From JAABVD01 sp965204545 (GTDB taxonomy: Bacteria; Verrucomicrobiota; Verrucomicrobiia; Opitutales; UBA2995), in NCBI GenBank assembly GCA_965204545.1, contig CBDBFA010000003.1, forward strand, positions 2,046,001 to 2,110,000: a stretch of 64,000 nucleotides of DNA, written 5' to 3'. Shown in pieces: positions 51,545 to 60,095 of this stretch; position 1 is the first letter of the stretch; every line of letters starts with the position of its first letter. The notes beneath the pieces were generated by a model, which saw only the letters and a program-made list of their open reading frames with translations, did no database searches and had not been told where the DNA came from. The translations under genes were made by a program, and so were the position numbers.

Positions 51545-52117
51545 ATGCCAAAGCCTTCCACCCGCGATTTATGGGCCATGAAATTGGCTGGCAAATTGCC
51601 GCCATCAAAAGCCCAAGTACCCCAAGTCGGCCGGGTAGGCAGGCGCACTTCCGGAATCATATTGGGTATCGATCCGAGCCTCAGGGCTACCGGCTTGGCC
51701 GTGGTAAACGTGGAAAGATCGTCCCCGAAGCTGCTTGCCAGCGCCACATTGAGAATGAAAGCAAACGCTTCCATGCCCGATTGTCTGGCCTTTATTTACA
51801 AGTCCACCAGCGAAATGATTGAGCAGTTTTCCGTGACCTCCGTTGCCCTGGAACAGACCATTTTCGTGCAAAATATCAAGACCGCCCTGATCCTGGGAGC
51901 CGCCCGGGGCGCCGCTATCGCCGCCGCTGCTACTCTGAAAAAGCCGGTATTCGAGTACCCTCCATTGCGCGTCAAGCAAGCGGTGGTCGGATACGGCCGG
52001 GCCAGCAAGCACCAGATCGCTCACACGGTCAAACAAATGCTCGACCTCGGCGACGCCCTGGCTTTCGACGAGGCCGACGCAGCCGGTGTGGCCCTGTGTC
52101 ACGCTTACGCGCGTTAG
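51545..52117 (+). CDS. ruvC: Holliday junction resolvase RuvC
   Basis: RuvC cuts Holliday junctions released by RuvAB. The 190-residue product carries the acidic active site: Asp in GIDPSLRATGLAVV (about 41), Glu in VALEQTIF, and the C-terminal pair in AFDEADAAGVALCHAY. About 35 residues before GIDPS are unusual for RuvC and rich in Pro and Lys; they may be a true extension or an upstream start misread. ATG at 51545 is the first in frame. ruvA and ruvB are not adjacent. Confidence 0.93.
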   Translation: MPKPSTRDLWAMKLAGKLPPSKAQVPQVGRVGRRTSGIILGIDPSLRATGLAVVNVERSSPKLLASATLRMKANASMPDCLAFIYKSTSEMIEQFSVTSVALEQTIFVQNIKTALILGAARGAAIAAAATLKKPVFEYPPLRVKQAVVGYGRASKHQIAHTVKQMLDLGDALAFDEADAAGVALCHAYAR

Positions 52118-52459
52118 CCCGCATGTCCCTTATATGATTCACCACAGAGAACTCAGAGGACACAGAGGGGGAAGATAAAGGAAGAAGGAGTAGGGGCGAC
52201 GCATGCGTCGCCCATTGGGCATGCCCATCGTGATGTGGAACCCCGTTGGGGTTCAATCATATGGGTGATCGGTGACCCAGCGTGCACTGCGCGACGCTGG
52301 GCTTTGGAGTTTAACGCCGTTGGCGTAAAATCAGAGAATTGAGGGGAAGGCACCAGAGGCGCCTCTTGGCGTTTCTTGGCGATCTTTGCGAGAGTCCTCT
52401 CAGCAACTCAGCATCTCTAATAATTCCTAATTGGCGCCAATGGCGCCTTAGCACCTCCC
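52118..52459. repeat. Intergenic spacer with a third copy of the dispersed repeat
   Basis: 52235-52327 matches the unit of the palindrome at 5095 (GTGGAACCCCGTTGGGGTTC, GACGCTGGGCTTTGGAGTTT, AACGCCGTTGGCGT). The rest is of the ACCACAGAGAACTCAGAGGA and AATTCCTAATTGGCGCCAAT types. No gene is recognised. Confidence 0.75.
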
Positions 52460-53005
52460 TTATTTCACCCGGGTCAGGTGAATGTCCTGGGACTGGGCCT
52501 CCCCGTCCCGATACATGGTCCATCCCTGCACGATGTTTTGGTCATCCACGATGGTCAGGGCGAGGGAGTGCATGAACGCGTCCTTATCCTGATCCAGATC
52601 GCTGTCCTTGGACAGGGTAAAGTGAAACGCTCCATCGCGGGTGCCGGTGTAGTCCATTCTCGGTTGGTTGCCTAACATGCAGTAGTGGGTGAGGCTCAGC
52701 CCTTTCCGCGTATCGTGGTACATCGTGATCATCTCCATGGGCGTGCCGCCGTTGAACGTCTCCTGAATGACGCTGCCTCCGGCAGTCAGGCGGTATTCCA
52801 CGCGCATCTTCATGGTCTCGGACGACTCTTCTGCGACGTCTCCCTTCCCTTCTTTCGCGGGCATTACGCCTTCCCATAGCCCGACCAGGGATTTGAGCTG
52901 TTCAAACTCAGCCGAGCCTTTTTCATTTCCTTTTTGCACCTCCGCTTGAGCGCTGGCAGTGGCGACCAAGGCGACTGCGAAGACGAGAAATAGACGGATC
53001 CTCAT
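52460..53005 (-). CDS. Secreted DUF1579-like protein
   Basis: The 181-residue product has a signal peptide (MRIRLFLVFAVALVATASAQ) and a beta-rich body resembling DUF1579 and related lipocalin-like proteins: FEQLKSLVGLWEG (about 34-46, matching the common LxxLxGxW pattern), EYRLTAGGSVIQETF, and HYCMLGNQPRM. No function is defined for these. ATG at 53005 has a good GGAG 8 nt before it. A 14-copy 7-bp tandem repeat begins 30 bp upstream, where a promoter would be. Confidence 0.7.
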   Translation of the reverse strand: MRIRLFLVFAVALVATASAQAEVQKGNEKGSAEFEQLKSLVGLWEGVMPAKEGKGDVAEESSETMKMRVEYRLTAGGSVIQETFNGGTPMEMITMYHDTRKGLSLTHYCMLGNQPRMDYTGTRDGAFHFTLSKDSDLDQDKDAFMHSLALTIVDDQNIVQGWTMYRDGEAQSQDIHLTRVK

Positions 53006-53034
53006 GATGGTTCTCCTAAGTTGACGCATTACTT

Positions 53035-53132
53035 GCTGGATGCTGGATGCTGGATGCTGGATGCTGGATGCTGGATGCTGGATGCTGGATGCTGGATGCT
53101 GGATGCTGGATGCTGGATGCTGGATGCTGGAT
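53035..53132. repeat. 7-bp tandem repeat (GCTGGAT), 14 copies
   Basis: 98 bp of perfect tandem GCTGGAT, ending 30 bp upstream of the start codon of the minus-strand gene at 53005. Copy-number slippage here would change promoter spacing or the leader rather than a reading frame. The rest of the spacer to 53474 is low-complexity DNA. Confidence 0.95.
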
Positions 53133-53474
53133 CGTGACCTCGGGGCTCTTTGCCAAAGTCAATTCCTAATTGGCCCGCCTCAGGGCGCCTTTGCATCTCA
53201 CCAAGATCACCAAGACAGCTAAGAGGCGCGCCCCTGGGCGCCATATCCGTGCCCATCCATTTCATTAGTGATCAGTGACCAGTGGCTGGTGGTCACTGAA
53301 ATTTGTCTTCTGGTTTTTGGTATCCATTTCTTAGCGGTCTTTGCGAGAGGCTTTTCTTAATTCGATCACGATCATGATCACGATAAATTTCAGCGCATTT
53401 AACCTTTAGCCTTCTTCCTTCATCCTTCTTCCTTTTCTCCCCTCTCTGTGGTGATTAATTTCCGGGAGGCCACA
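53133..53474. other. Low-complexity spacer between the tandem repeat and the TonB receptor gene
   Basis: Holds an ATCACGATCATGATCACGAT-type stretch near 53365 and AATTCCTAATTGGCCCGCCT-type sequence near 53161. No gene is recognised. Confidence 0.6.
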
Positions 53475-56400
53475 CTAGAAGGTGAAGCGGTTGGAAATGA
53501 CCCAACCTCGAGGAGGCGACGTGCGGGACTGCGCCAGCAAACCGATATCGGTCATACGTACCGGGATGAGGTCGCGTTTGTCGGAAAACACGTTGCTCAG
53601 GTTGAGCTGGATGCGCCAGTTAACCTTATTGTCCCAAATTCGCTTGCCGTAAGCCAAACGAAACCCCCAGTTGGTCTGGGCCGGGCCATAAAAGGGGTTT
53701 TCGATATCCGGTTTCGGAATACCTTCCGCGTCCGGGGATATGGGGAATCCGATAGCCACGCGGGATTGATAGCGGACATTAGTCCCTATACCCCAACCTC
53801 TGAGAGCGCCTTGCCGAAAGTCGTAATTGACCACGGCGTTGGCCCGCCATTTGCGCACCTCCGGTGAGAAGGTTCCTTCCTGGGCCTTGATCACCTCCCA
53901 GTCCCGAATCACTTCCCGGTACCACCATTCATTATTGGTAGCTGCATTGGGAAAATTATTGGCGCGCAATTCGGGACGGCGGCCAACCCCTCCCCGCATC
54001 AACTGCCCAAACTTACTCGGATTGGTGGGGGTGCCGGCGTAGAAAGGACCGATGTGGTTTTCGATCCAGTTCCGCATGGTGGGCGCGATATTGCTGTTGG
54101 CCGTTTCCACCTTGGCCACGTTGAACAGGATTCGCATCCCGCGAATGGGATTGGCCACCAGTTCGATTTCTGTGCCTTGGGTGACTTGGTCGAGGGTATC
54201 GGTCTGGCCGGCGGCGTTCTGCTCGATCCCGTCAACTATGCCGGTCCGGGGATCGGTAGTGGTCCGCCAGTTGTTTTCGGTCCAGATAGCGGAGAAGGGG
54301 TTGTTTTGATCGAGGGTCACCACATTGTTGTGGCGGTCGATGTTCATCCCGAAAAAGTCCGTGAATTCATCCAACAGAGCTTCCAATTCCGTAGCAGGCA
54401 TGCGGAGCAACTCCCCGAAGTTGGGAGAATTCTCATTTTCAATAATCTCGTCGAAATCCGCGATGGACAACTCGGTCAGGGCGTTGTTGATCCACCCCCG
54501 CATGGTAGTGGTTTCGGACTGGGCGTAGACGCGATTGACCCCCGGATAACTGGCATTGTTTATGGCCGCTTCAAAGCGGTTGATGCGCAGGTTGATTTTA
54601 TTATTGAGAAAGGCGAAATTAAATCCGATATCCTCGGTCGTGCCCGTGGGCGATGGGAGCTGTACGCCGAGGTGGTCTTCGCGGCCCGGTTGAGGCTGGA
54701 AATTTTGGGACTCGCTATAGAACAAGCTGGCGCTATCCATCCATGGGAAGGGATTCCATTCCCTGGGCAGCTTGGCCACCGCGCCCCAACTGAAGATATC
54801 CTCTTTGACAAAGGTGATTTCAGGTTCTTCAAACAGGTATTCTCCGTCCCCATTCTGGGCGATGGTGCCTAGATAATCGTAGGTATTATTGACAATGCCC
54901 ATACTTGAAATCTGCTCGGGAGTTGCCGTGTCGGTCAGAATGGGGGTGTTGGCAAGGGTATTGGTCACCTCGTCCTGGCGCCAGCCCAGGGTGGTTACGA
55001 TGTTTTCGTTGATCAGGAAACTTTGCAGGATGGCGGCCACGGAATCATTTACGGTTCCGTTATGCTCACCGTTAATGGCGGCCAGCCGCCTTTCGAGGTT
55101 GTGGGTGACCATTTCCTGTTTGATCACGTCATAGTAGGTGGTTGGCACAGTAGGTCCGCCCGGATTCCACACTTTTTGATTATTGACCGGATTGATCTGA
55201 AACATGTCCCGCGTGATCCCGGCCGGATCGCTCACCAGGTCGACCGGAGGTCCCAGGTAAACCAGGTAATCGAAATGCCGTGGGTCGGGACGCGTCCCAA
55301 ACGTTTCATTCAGGTTCGCTTCCCGCGGGCCGAATTCGCGCTGGGAATAGGAAATCGTGCTATTGTTCCACTCCTGCCTGGAGGCAAGCGTGGTCAAAAC
55401 ACTTCGCCCCAGAATGTCGGAGAGCATACTGTCCCCCAGCCAATCGGCCGTATCGAAATCCCAATAACCGGTCCAGCGTACCGATTCACGTTCTGTTCTT
55501 AACTCCGCCATATTTGCTTTTCCGATCATGAAGGGGCGGCCGAAATTCGGATTGGCCTGTGGCTGGACCGGTACCAGGGGATCGTTATTGTGATCGAAGG
55601 TGCCGATGGGTAGGGTATGGTTGATGTCGATCAGCACCCCCATGGTGCGGCCGGGGAAGCCGTGGAAATTCTGGCGATTGAAAGTTTCTTTGGTGAAGGC
55701 CAGTTCGAAGCCCAGTTTATTTTGAAAGAAGTTTTGTTCCAGCGATGCCTGGAGGGCGTCGAAATCCCGGTTTTGGAACGGAGCCGTCCCAGCCAGGAGG
55801 TATTCTGAAAAGTCGAACAGGTCCAGATCGTTGAACCCTTCGAAGATACCGGCGTAATCTCCGATGTCATAGCCTCCGGCGTTATCGATGCGACGGAAAT
55901 TGCGGCCTCCGCGCGGTTGCCGTGGATTGGGTGGCCTATCCGCCGCGGGACGCTCGTAGTCGTACCAAACCTTGTGCTGAAAGCCAGGGGTACTCCGATC
56001 ATAATCCACCCGGAACGCATTGTTGTTGGGAATTACGCCCGGAAAACCGAAGTCGGGATGTTCCGTGTCACGCTCCCAGACCATGCCCAGAGATTGCCCG
56101 AAACCTTGATTTTGGAAAGGATTGGTGAAACCCGTGGTCGGATTGATCTGTACCCAGGGAGCCCTGTATTCAGAATTGGGCCAGCGCATGCTGAAGCGCC
56201 AGGGATCGTAGGTGAGAGGCAGGTTGGTTTCCGGAGCTCCTATGTAGTTGCCATCCTCGGCCAGAGCGGCGTGGTAGCGCCGGATTTCGCGAATGTAGTG
56301 GTCGATGGCCTGGAGAGGACCCACCGGATCGGGATTGTTGGCCCGAATGTGCCCGTTTTCGTAACTGACGCGGACAACGGTGTTTTCGAAAGGACGCCAG

Positions 56401-57164
56401 GTAGCGGTGACGTAATAGCGCTCCTGGTCCTGGAATGCCGGCTTTTGGGAATAATTGCGATTATTCCGTGCAGCGGCAACGCGGACGGCCAATTTGTCTT
56501 CCACCAAGACTCGGTTGAAATCGACCCAGGCCCGATAGGAAAGCTCCTCACCTCCATCCTGCACGCGAAATTCAACCCGGTTGATTTCATCGAATACGGC
56601 CCGGTTCAAACCGACATTCTGCACCCCGGAAGGAGAGCCCAGGCCGAAAAGTATGGCATTGGCTCCCCGGTTGATTTCCACCCGTCCCGAATTATAGCTA
56701 TCCCAGGGAATACTGGTAAGGAAAAAGTCGCGGGTGTTGTCGGGTGCGCCCAAGCCGCGAATTCGGCTGGCCCCCTGTGGGTTATTCAGGACCGCCCCGG
56801 TCAGAACGCGGTCGTCCTGTTGGGCGTTTCCACCGGAGAAATTTCCACCCAAACCGGCGATCTCGGTAGAGGTGGTAAACAACAACAGGTCGGTCGACTC
56901 GGTGGCGGCGATATCGTCGAGAAATTCCGATGTCAGGACCTGGACCGATGCCCCGATGTCGGCCAGATTGCTCCGCAGACGGGTTCCCGCCAGGGTCTGG
57001 GTGGCGATATATCCCGTATCCTCCTCATCCAGAATAACAAAGGGAGAAATTTCGTAGATGTCATCTTCCTCTTCCTCCTGGGCCAAAGTGAAGATTGGCA
57101 GACTCCAACTTCCCCATATTATCAACAGTGTGGCATAAATCGTTTTTCCAGGTAGTATTCTCAT
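53475..57164 (-). CDS. TonB-dependent outer-membrane receptor
   Basis: TonB-dependent receptors import large or scarce nutrients through a plugged 22-strand barrel. The 1,229-residue product has a signal peptide (about 1-28, TIYATLLIIWGSWSLPIFTL). An acidic EEEEDDIYEISPFVI segment that resembles a TonB box follows, then the plug (TLAGTRLRSNLADIGASVQV to ILFGLGSPSGVQNVGLNRA, about 58-190). The long barrel ends with Phe (NRFTF). This is the Opitutia style of receptor, larger than siderophore receptors, often for glycans. ATG at 57164 was chosen as it starts the signal peptide. Energising genes are at 12746-22262, far away. Substrate is unknown. Confidence 0.93.
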   Translation of the reverse strand: MRILPGKTIYATLLIIWGSWSLPIFTLAQEEEEDDIYEISPFVILDEEDTGYIATQTLAGTRLRSNLADIGASVQVLTSEFLDDIAATESTDLLLFTTSTEIAGLGGNFSGGNAQQDDRVLTGAVLNNPQGASRIRGLGAPDNTRDFFLTSIPWDSYNSGRVEINRGANAILFGLGSPSGVQNVGLNRAVFDEINRVEFRVQDGGEELSYRAWVDFNRVLVEDKLAVRVAAARNNRNYSQKPAFQDQERYYVTATWRPFENTVVRVSYENGHIRANNPDPVGPLQAIDHYIREIRRYHAALAEDGNYIGAPETNLPLTYDPWRFSMRWPNSEYRAPWVQINPTTGFTNPFQNQGFGQSLGMVWERDTEHPDFGFPGVIPNNNAFRVDYDRSTPGFQHKVWYDYERPAADRPPNPRQPRGGRNFRRIDNAGGYDIGDYAGIFEGFNDLDLFDFSEYLLAGTAPFQNRDFDALQASLEQNFFQNKLGFELAFTKETFNRQNFHGFPGRTMGVLIDINHTLPIGTFDHNNDPLVPVQPQANPNFGRPFMIGKANMAELRTERESVRWTGYWDFDTADWLGDSMLSDILGRSVLTTLASRQEWNNSTISYSQREFGPREANLNETFGTRPDPRHFDYLVYLGPPVDLVSDPAGITRDMFQINPVNNQKVWNPGGPTVPTTYYDVIKQEMVTHNLERRLAAINGEHNGTVNDSVAAILQSFLINENIVTTLGWRQDEVTNTLANTPILTDTATPEQISSMGIVNNTYDYLGTIAQNGDGEYLFEEPEITFVKEDIFSWGAVAKLPREWNPFPWMDSASLFYSESQNFQPQPGREDHLGVQLPSPTGTTEDIGFNFAFLNNKINLRINRFEAAINNASYPGVNRVYAQSETTTMRGWINNALTELSIADFDEIIENENSPNFGELLRMPATELEALLDEFTDFFGMNIDRHNNVVTLDQNNPFSAIWTENNWRTTTDPRTGIVDGIEQNAAGQTDTLDQVTQGTEIELVANPIRGMRILFNVAKVETANSNIAPTMRNWIENHIGPFYAGTPTNPSKFGQLMRGGVGRRPELRANNFPNAATNNEWWYREVIRDWEVIKAQEGTFSPEVRKWRANAVVNYDFRQGALRGWGIGTNVRYQSRVAIGFPISPDAEGIPKPDIENPFYGPAQTNWGFRLAYGKRIWDNKVNWRIQLNLSNVFSDKRDLIPVRMTDIGLLAQSRTSPPRGWVISNRFTF

Positions 57165-57320
57165 AGGTTTGTCGTTTGGGGTTATTATGTAGTGAATGGG
57201 TTTCCTCTCTACGGAGGGATTTTCCAAGGGCTTTATGAGCCTGTTCTTAATTTATAGTTATTATGCGGAATGGCAATTATGGGAGGGATAATAAGTTTGG
57301 AAAGTGTTTTTTTCTTTGCC

Positions 57321-57425
57321 CGCATTTCCCGCTAACGATCAAACGAAGACCGAGCGCTGGCGTCGGGGTCATGCCTTGCAATCTTGACGCAGCTTGCGGA
57401 GTCAATCGATTCAAGACTTGACCCC
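57321..57425. repeat. Composite repeat: half of the 174-bp element plus a REP-like hairpin
   Basis: From 57323 (CCCGCATTTCCCGC) the DNA resembles the left arm of the 174-bp element, including CGAACGAAG-like and CCGAGCGCTGGCG segments. It then merges into a nested hairpin at 57365-57425, with arms GGGGTCATGCCTTGCAATC and GATTCAAGACTTGACCCC and inner TTGAC...GTCAA. It lies in the promoter space between the divergent receptor and EboA-like genes. Confidence 0.65.
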
Positions 57426-57499
57426 TTCCTCCGCCCCTTTTGACTGGCCCAATCGGAGGATTGAGGTAAATTACTTGCAGTTTCGGACCCTATTTTCCC

Positions 57500-57772
57500 A
57501 TGAAACCCAAGCAAAAACGGAACGCGGTGGACCTGTACTTTTTGGATGCTCGATCCAAGCTCATCGATATCGGCGCCTTTATGGACCGCGTCGAGCGGGA
57601 TGGCTTGACGGAAGATTTTCGTTATCGGGCCTTTTTGCAGGCGCTCGAGGCCCTCGATTCGGAGGAAAAGGCCAAAGGGGTTTTACTCAGTTTGAGCGAT
57701 CCGACCCGAAAGGTCATTCCGGCGGCTACCACCAAAGCAGCCTGTGGCGCCTGGCCTGGCCGGCAATCATGA
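57500..57772 (+). CDS. Small EboA-like protein
   Basis: The 90-residue product is charged and helical, ends AACGAWPGRQS, and overlaps the next gene by ATGA (57769-57772), so the two are translationally coupled. EboA is an uncharacterised protein beside the TatD-like EboB in ebo operons of cyanobacteria and other bacteria, linked to an unknown secondary metabolite. My link to EboA is based on the pair with a TatD-like hydrolase and faint sequence resemblance in the C-terminal WPGRQ; it needs a profile comparison. If not EboA, it is an unknown small partner of the hydrolase. Confidence 0.5.
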   Translation: MKPKQKRNAVDLYFLDARSKLIDIGAFMDRVERDGLTEDFRYRAFLQALEALDSEEKAKGVLLSLSDPTRKVIPAATTKAACGAWPGRQS

Positions 57773-58575
57773 GATACATCGAACCGCATGCCCATATGGT
57801 CAGCCGGGTGACGGATGACTATCAGGCTCTGGTTGTAGCCGGCTGCAAGGCAGTTTGCGAACCAGCCTTTTGGGCCGGTTTTGACCGCAGCTCAGCGCTG
57901 GGATTTTACGATTATTTTTGTCAGTTGACCGAATATGAACCCCGGCGCGCGGCACTATTCGGTCTGCCCCACTATTGCTGGCTTTGCATCAACCCCAAGG
58001 AAGCTGAGGATCTCAAACTGGCCGAGGAAGTGATGGCGTTGATCCCTGAGTTTCTCGAGCGCGACAATGTTCTGGGGATAGGGGAGATAGGCCTCAATAA
58101 GAACAGTCGCAACGAGCTGACCGTTCTGGAAAAGCAGGTGAACCTGGCGGCGGAGCTCGACCAGTTGATTTTGGTCCACACCCCGCATCTGGAGGACAAG
58201 CTGAAAGGGACCCGGATCATCGTCGATGTAATAAGGAATGAACCCCGCATAGATCCGAGCCGCGTCTTGATCGATCACGTGGAGGAGCACACCGCCAAAA
58301 TAGCCCTGGATGCCGGTTTCTGGGGCGGACTGACCCTTTATCCGGAATCCAAATGCACTTCCCCAAGGGCCATCGATATCCTGGAAAAATTTGGCGCGGA
58401 CCGGTTGTGGATGAACTCGGCCTGCGATTGGGGGGTGAGCGTTCCCCTGGCCGTGCCCTATGCCGCCCAGGAAATGCACCGCCGCGGTTACGACGACCAA
58501 ACCATCGACCAGGTTTTCTTTCTCAATCCCGTCCGTTTTCTCAGGCAATGTCCGAAATTTAAAATCAAAAGCTGA
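57769..58575 (+). CDS. TatD-like metal-dependent hydrolase (possible EboB)
   Basis: The 268-residue product begins MRYIEPHAHM, the His-x-His of the TatD/amidohydrolase barrel, and has further ligands in GIGEIGLNK (about 104-112, Glu), LVHTPH (His) and LIDHVEEHT (His), with the Asp in NSACDWG. It starts inside the stop codon of the gene before, so the same frame extending upstream to 57394 is not used. TatD family members are DNases or small-molecule hydrolases; the ebo-type members act in an unknown pathway. Other ebo genes (prenyltransferase, cyclase) are not here. Confidence 0.8.
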   Translation: MRYIEPHAHMVSRVTDDYQALVVAGCKAVCEPAFWAGFDRSSALGFYDYFCQLTEYEPRRAALFGLPHYCWLCINPKEAEDLKLAEEVMALIPEFLERDNVLGIGEIGLNKNSRNELTVLEKQVNLAAELDQLILVHTPHLEDKLKGTRIIVDVIRNEPRIDPSRVLIDHVEEHTAKIALDAGFWGGLTLYPESKCTSPRAIDILEKFGADRLWMNSACDWGVSVPLAVPYAAQEMHRRGYDDQTIDQVFFLNPVRFLRQCPKFKIKS

Positions 58576-58742
58576 AGGAATTGACCACGGATTACACGGA
58601 TGAGCACGAATAATCGTGATCGTGATTGAAAAAAGGAAAAGACTCTCGCAAAGCACGCCAAGAACGCAAAGGGATCCGGCTTCCCACTCCCTTTTCCTCC
58701 TTCATCCTTCAGCCTTCATCCTTTTCCCTCTCTCCCCAATTC
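58576..58742. other. Intergenic spacer with low-complexity repeats
   Basis: Contains GACCACGGATTACACGGATG and CTTCATCCTTCAGCCTTCAT-type sequences seen elsewhere in the window. It merges into the glcF 3' end. Confidence 0.6.
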
Positions 58743-60089
58743 CTAATTCCTAATTCCTAATTGGCGCGCCCCAGCGCGTCTTTCCCCCTTTGTGCCTTTG
58801 TGCCTCTGTGCCTTTGTGCCATCTCGCCTTGGCGAGATCCCATATGCCCTGGCCAGAATCTGGACGGTGTGAAGAACCGGGGGAGGGGAGGGGTAGCCAG
58901 ACAGGTGTTTTTCTATCTGGGTCATGCAGCCGATATTCCCCAGAGCTACGACATCGGGACTGGTTGACATCAGGTTCTCGGCTTTTTTTCGTCCGAGTTC
59001 ATTGGCGATGTCGGGTTTTTCCAGGTTGTAGGTACCGGCCGAGCCGCAACAAATTTCCCAATCGGGTGCTTCCAGAAGGTCCAGGTTGGATATGGTGTTC
59101 AAAATAGAGCGTGGCGCTTCCCGTTCTCCCTGGGCATGGGCCAAGTGGCAGGCGTCGTGGTAAACCACCTTCATGTTTTGAGGAAGCCGTGGAGGATCGA
59201 CCAGGCCGATTTCCCGCAAGTATACACTGATGTCCTTGGTTTTTTCGGCCAAGGCTTCGGCTTTTTTTTGGTCCGCTTCCCCGGCGAAGAGAATTCCGTA
59301 TTCCTTTATGCCCGATCCGCATCCGGCCGCATTGGTTATGAGGGCGTCCACGTCATCGGGAATGGAACGGATCAATTGGCGGGCGGTTTTTCGGGCGTGA
59401 ACTTCATAGCCGGCATGCATGGCCAAGGCTCCGCAACAGGCCTGATCTTTGGGAATGACGATTTCAATACCATTTGCGCTCAAAACCTCGAGGGTGGCCC
59501 GGTTTATTTCCGGAGCCAGGACCTGTTGCACGCAACCGGAGAGCAGGGCGACTCTTCCCCGCTTTTCACCCTCGGCAGGGAATGTTTCCGGCAGGGCATC
59601 CCTCGGGGACAGGGTCGAAGGGAGCAAATCGAAAGCGGCTCGCAATTGTTTTGGCAGGATGGTTTGAAGGGACCGCAACAGGCCACCTGCTCTGAAGGCC
59701 CATCTGGCCCGTCGGGGATAGGGTAGGGTATGCAAAAATATGCCGCGTATCATCTGCCGCGACCATCGCCTGGGGCGTTCTTTCTCGGCCTTGGCCCGAA
59801 AGGCGGTGAGCATGTGACCGTATTCGACCCCCGAGGGACAGGAGGTGATACAGGCGTCGCAGCCCAGACAATTGTCGATGGGGTCCAGGGCGTCCTCCAA
59901 CGGAACCGCTCCTTCCAACACTTCTTTGATGATAAATATCCGGCCCCGCGGTGAATTCAATTCCTCTCCCAACTCGACGTAGGTGGGGCAGGTGGGCAGA
60001 CAGAACCCGCAATGGACACAGGCCTCCACTGCTTGAGTGAGCGCGGCGGCTTTGGGTCCAAGTTGTCCTTTGTCGATGGTGTGTCGCAT
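58743..60089 (-). CDS. glcF: Glycolate oxidase iron-sulfur subunit
   Basis: GlcF passes electrons from the flavoprotein GlcD/GlcE, which oxidises glycolate to glyoxylate, to the membrane. The 448-residue product has two 4Fe-4S motifs (CVHCGFCLPTCP about 24-35; CLGCDACITSCP about 74-85) and two CCG domains (CCGALAMHAGYE, CCGSAGTYN). The last about 30 residues, from ISPRRDGTKAQRHKGTKGER onward, are encoded by the CACAAAGGC and TCTCGCCTTGGCGAG repeats, so the original stop has been lost and the tail is repeat-derived. It is 6 bp after glcE. Confidence 0.93.
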   Translation of the reverse strand: MRHTIDKGQLGPKAAALTQAVEACVHCGFCLPTCPTYVELGEELNSPRGRIFIIKEVLEGAVPLEDALDPIDNCLGCDACITSCPSGVEYGHMLTAFRAKAEKERPRRWSRQMIRGIFLHTLPYPRRARWAFRAGGLLRSLQTILPKQLRAAFDLLPSTLSPRDALPETFPAEGEKRGRVALLSGCVQQVLAPEINRATLEVLSANGIEIVIPKDQACCGALAMHAGYEVHARKTARQLIRSIPDDVDALITNAAGCGSGIKEYGILFAGEADQKKAEALAEKTKDISVYLREIGLVDPPRLPQNMKVVYHDACHLAHAQGEREAPRSILNTISNLDLLEAPDWEICCGSAGTYNLEKPDIANELGRKKAENLMSTSPDVVALGNIGCMTQIEKHLSGYPSPPPVLHTVQILARAYGISPRRDGTKAQRHKGTKGERRAGARQLGIRN

Positions 60090-60095
60090 GGGACT

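Noticed and set aside
53035..53132. Tandem repeat considered as a CRISPR array
   Set aside because: Units are 7 bp with no spacers, so it is a simple tandem repeat.
55917..57155. Long plus-strand open frame opposite the TonB receptor gene
   Set aside because: It is the antisense of a clear receptor gene, has no recognisable domain and lacks a start signal.
57394..57768. Upstream extension of the TatD-like frame
   Set aside because: The ATGA overlap with the small upstream gene and the family N-terminus place the start at 57769.
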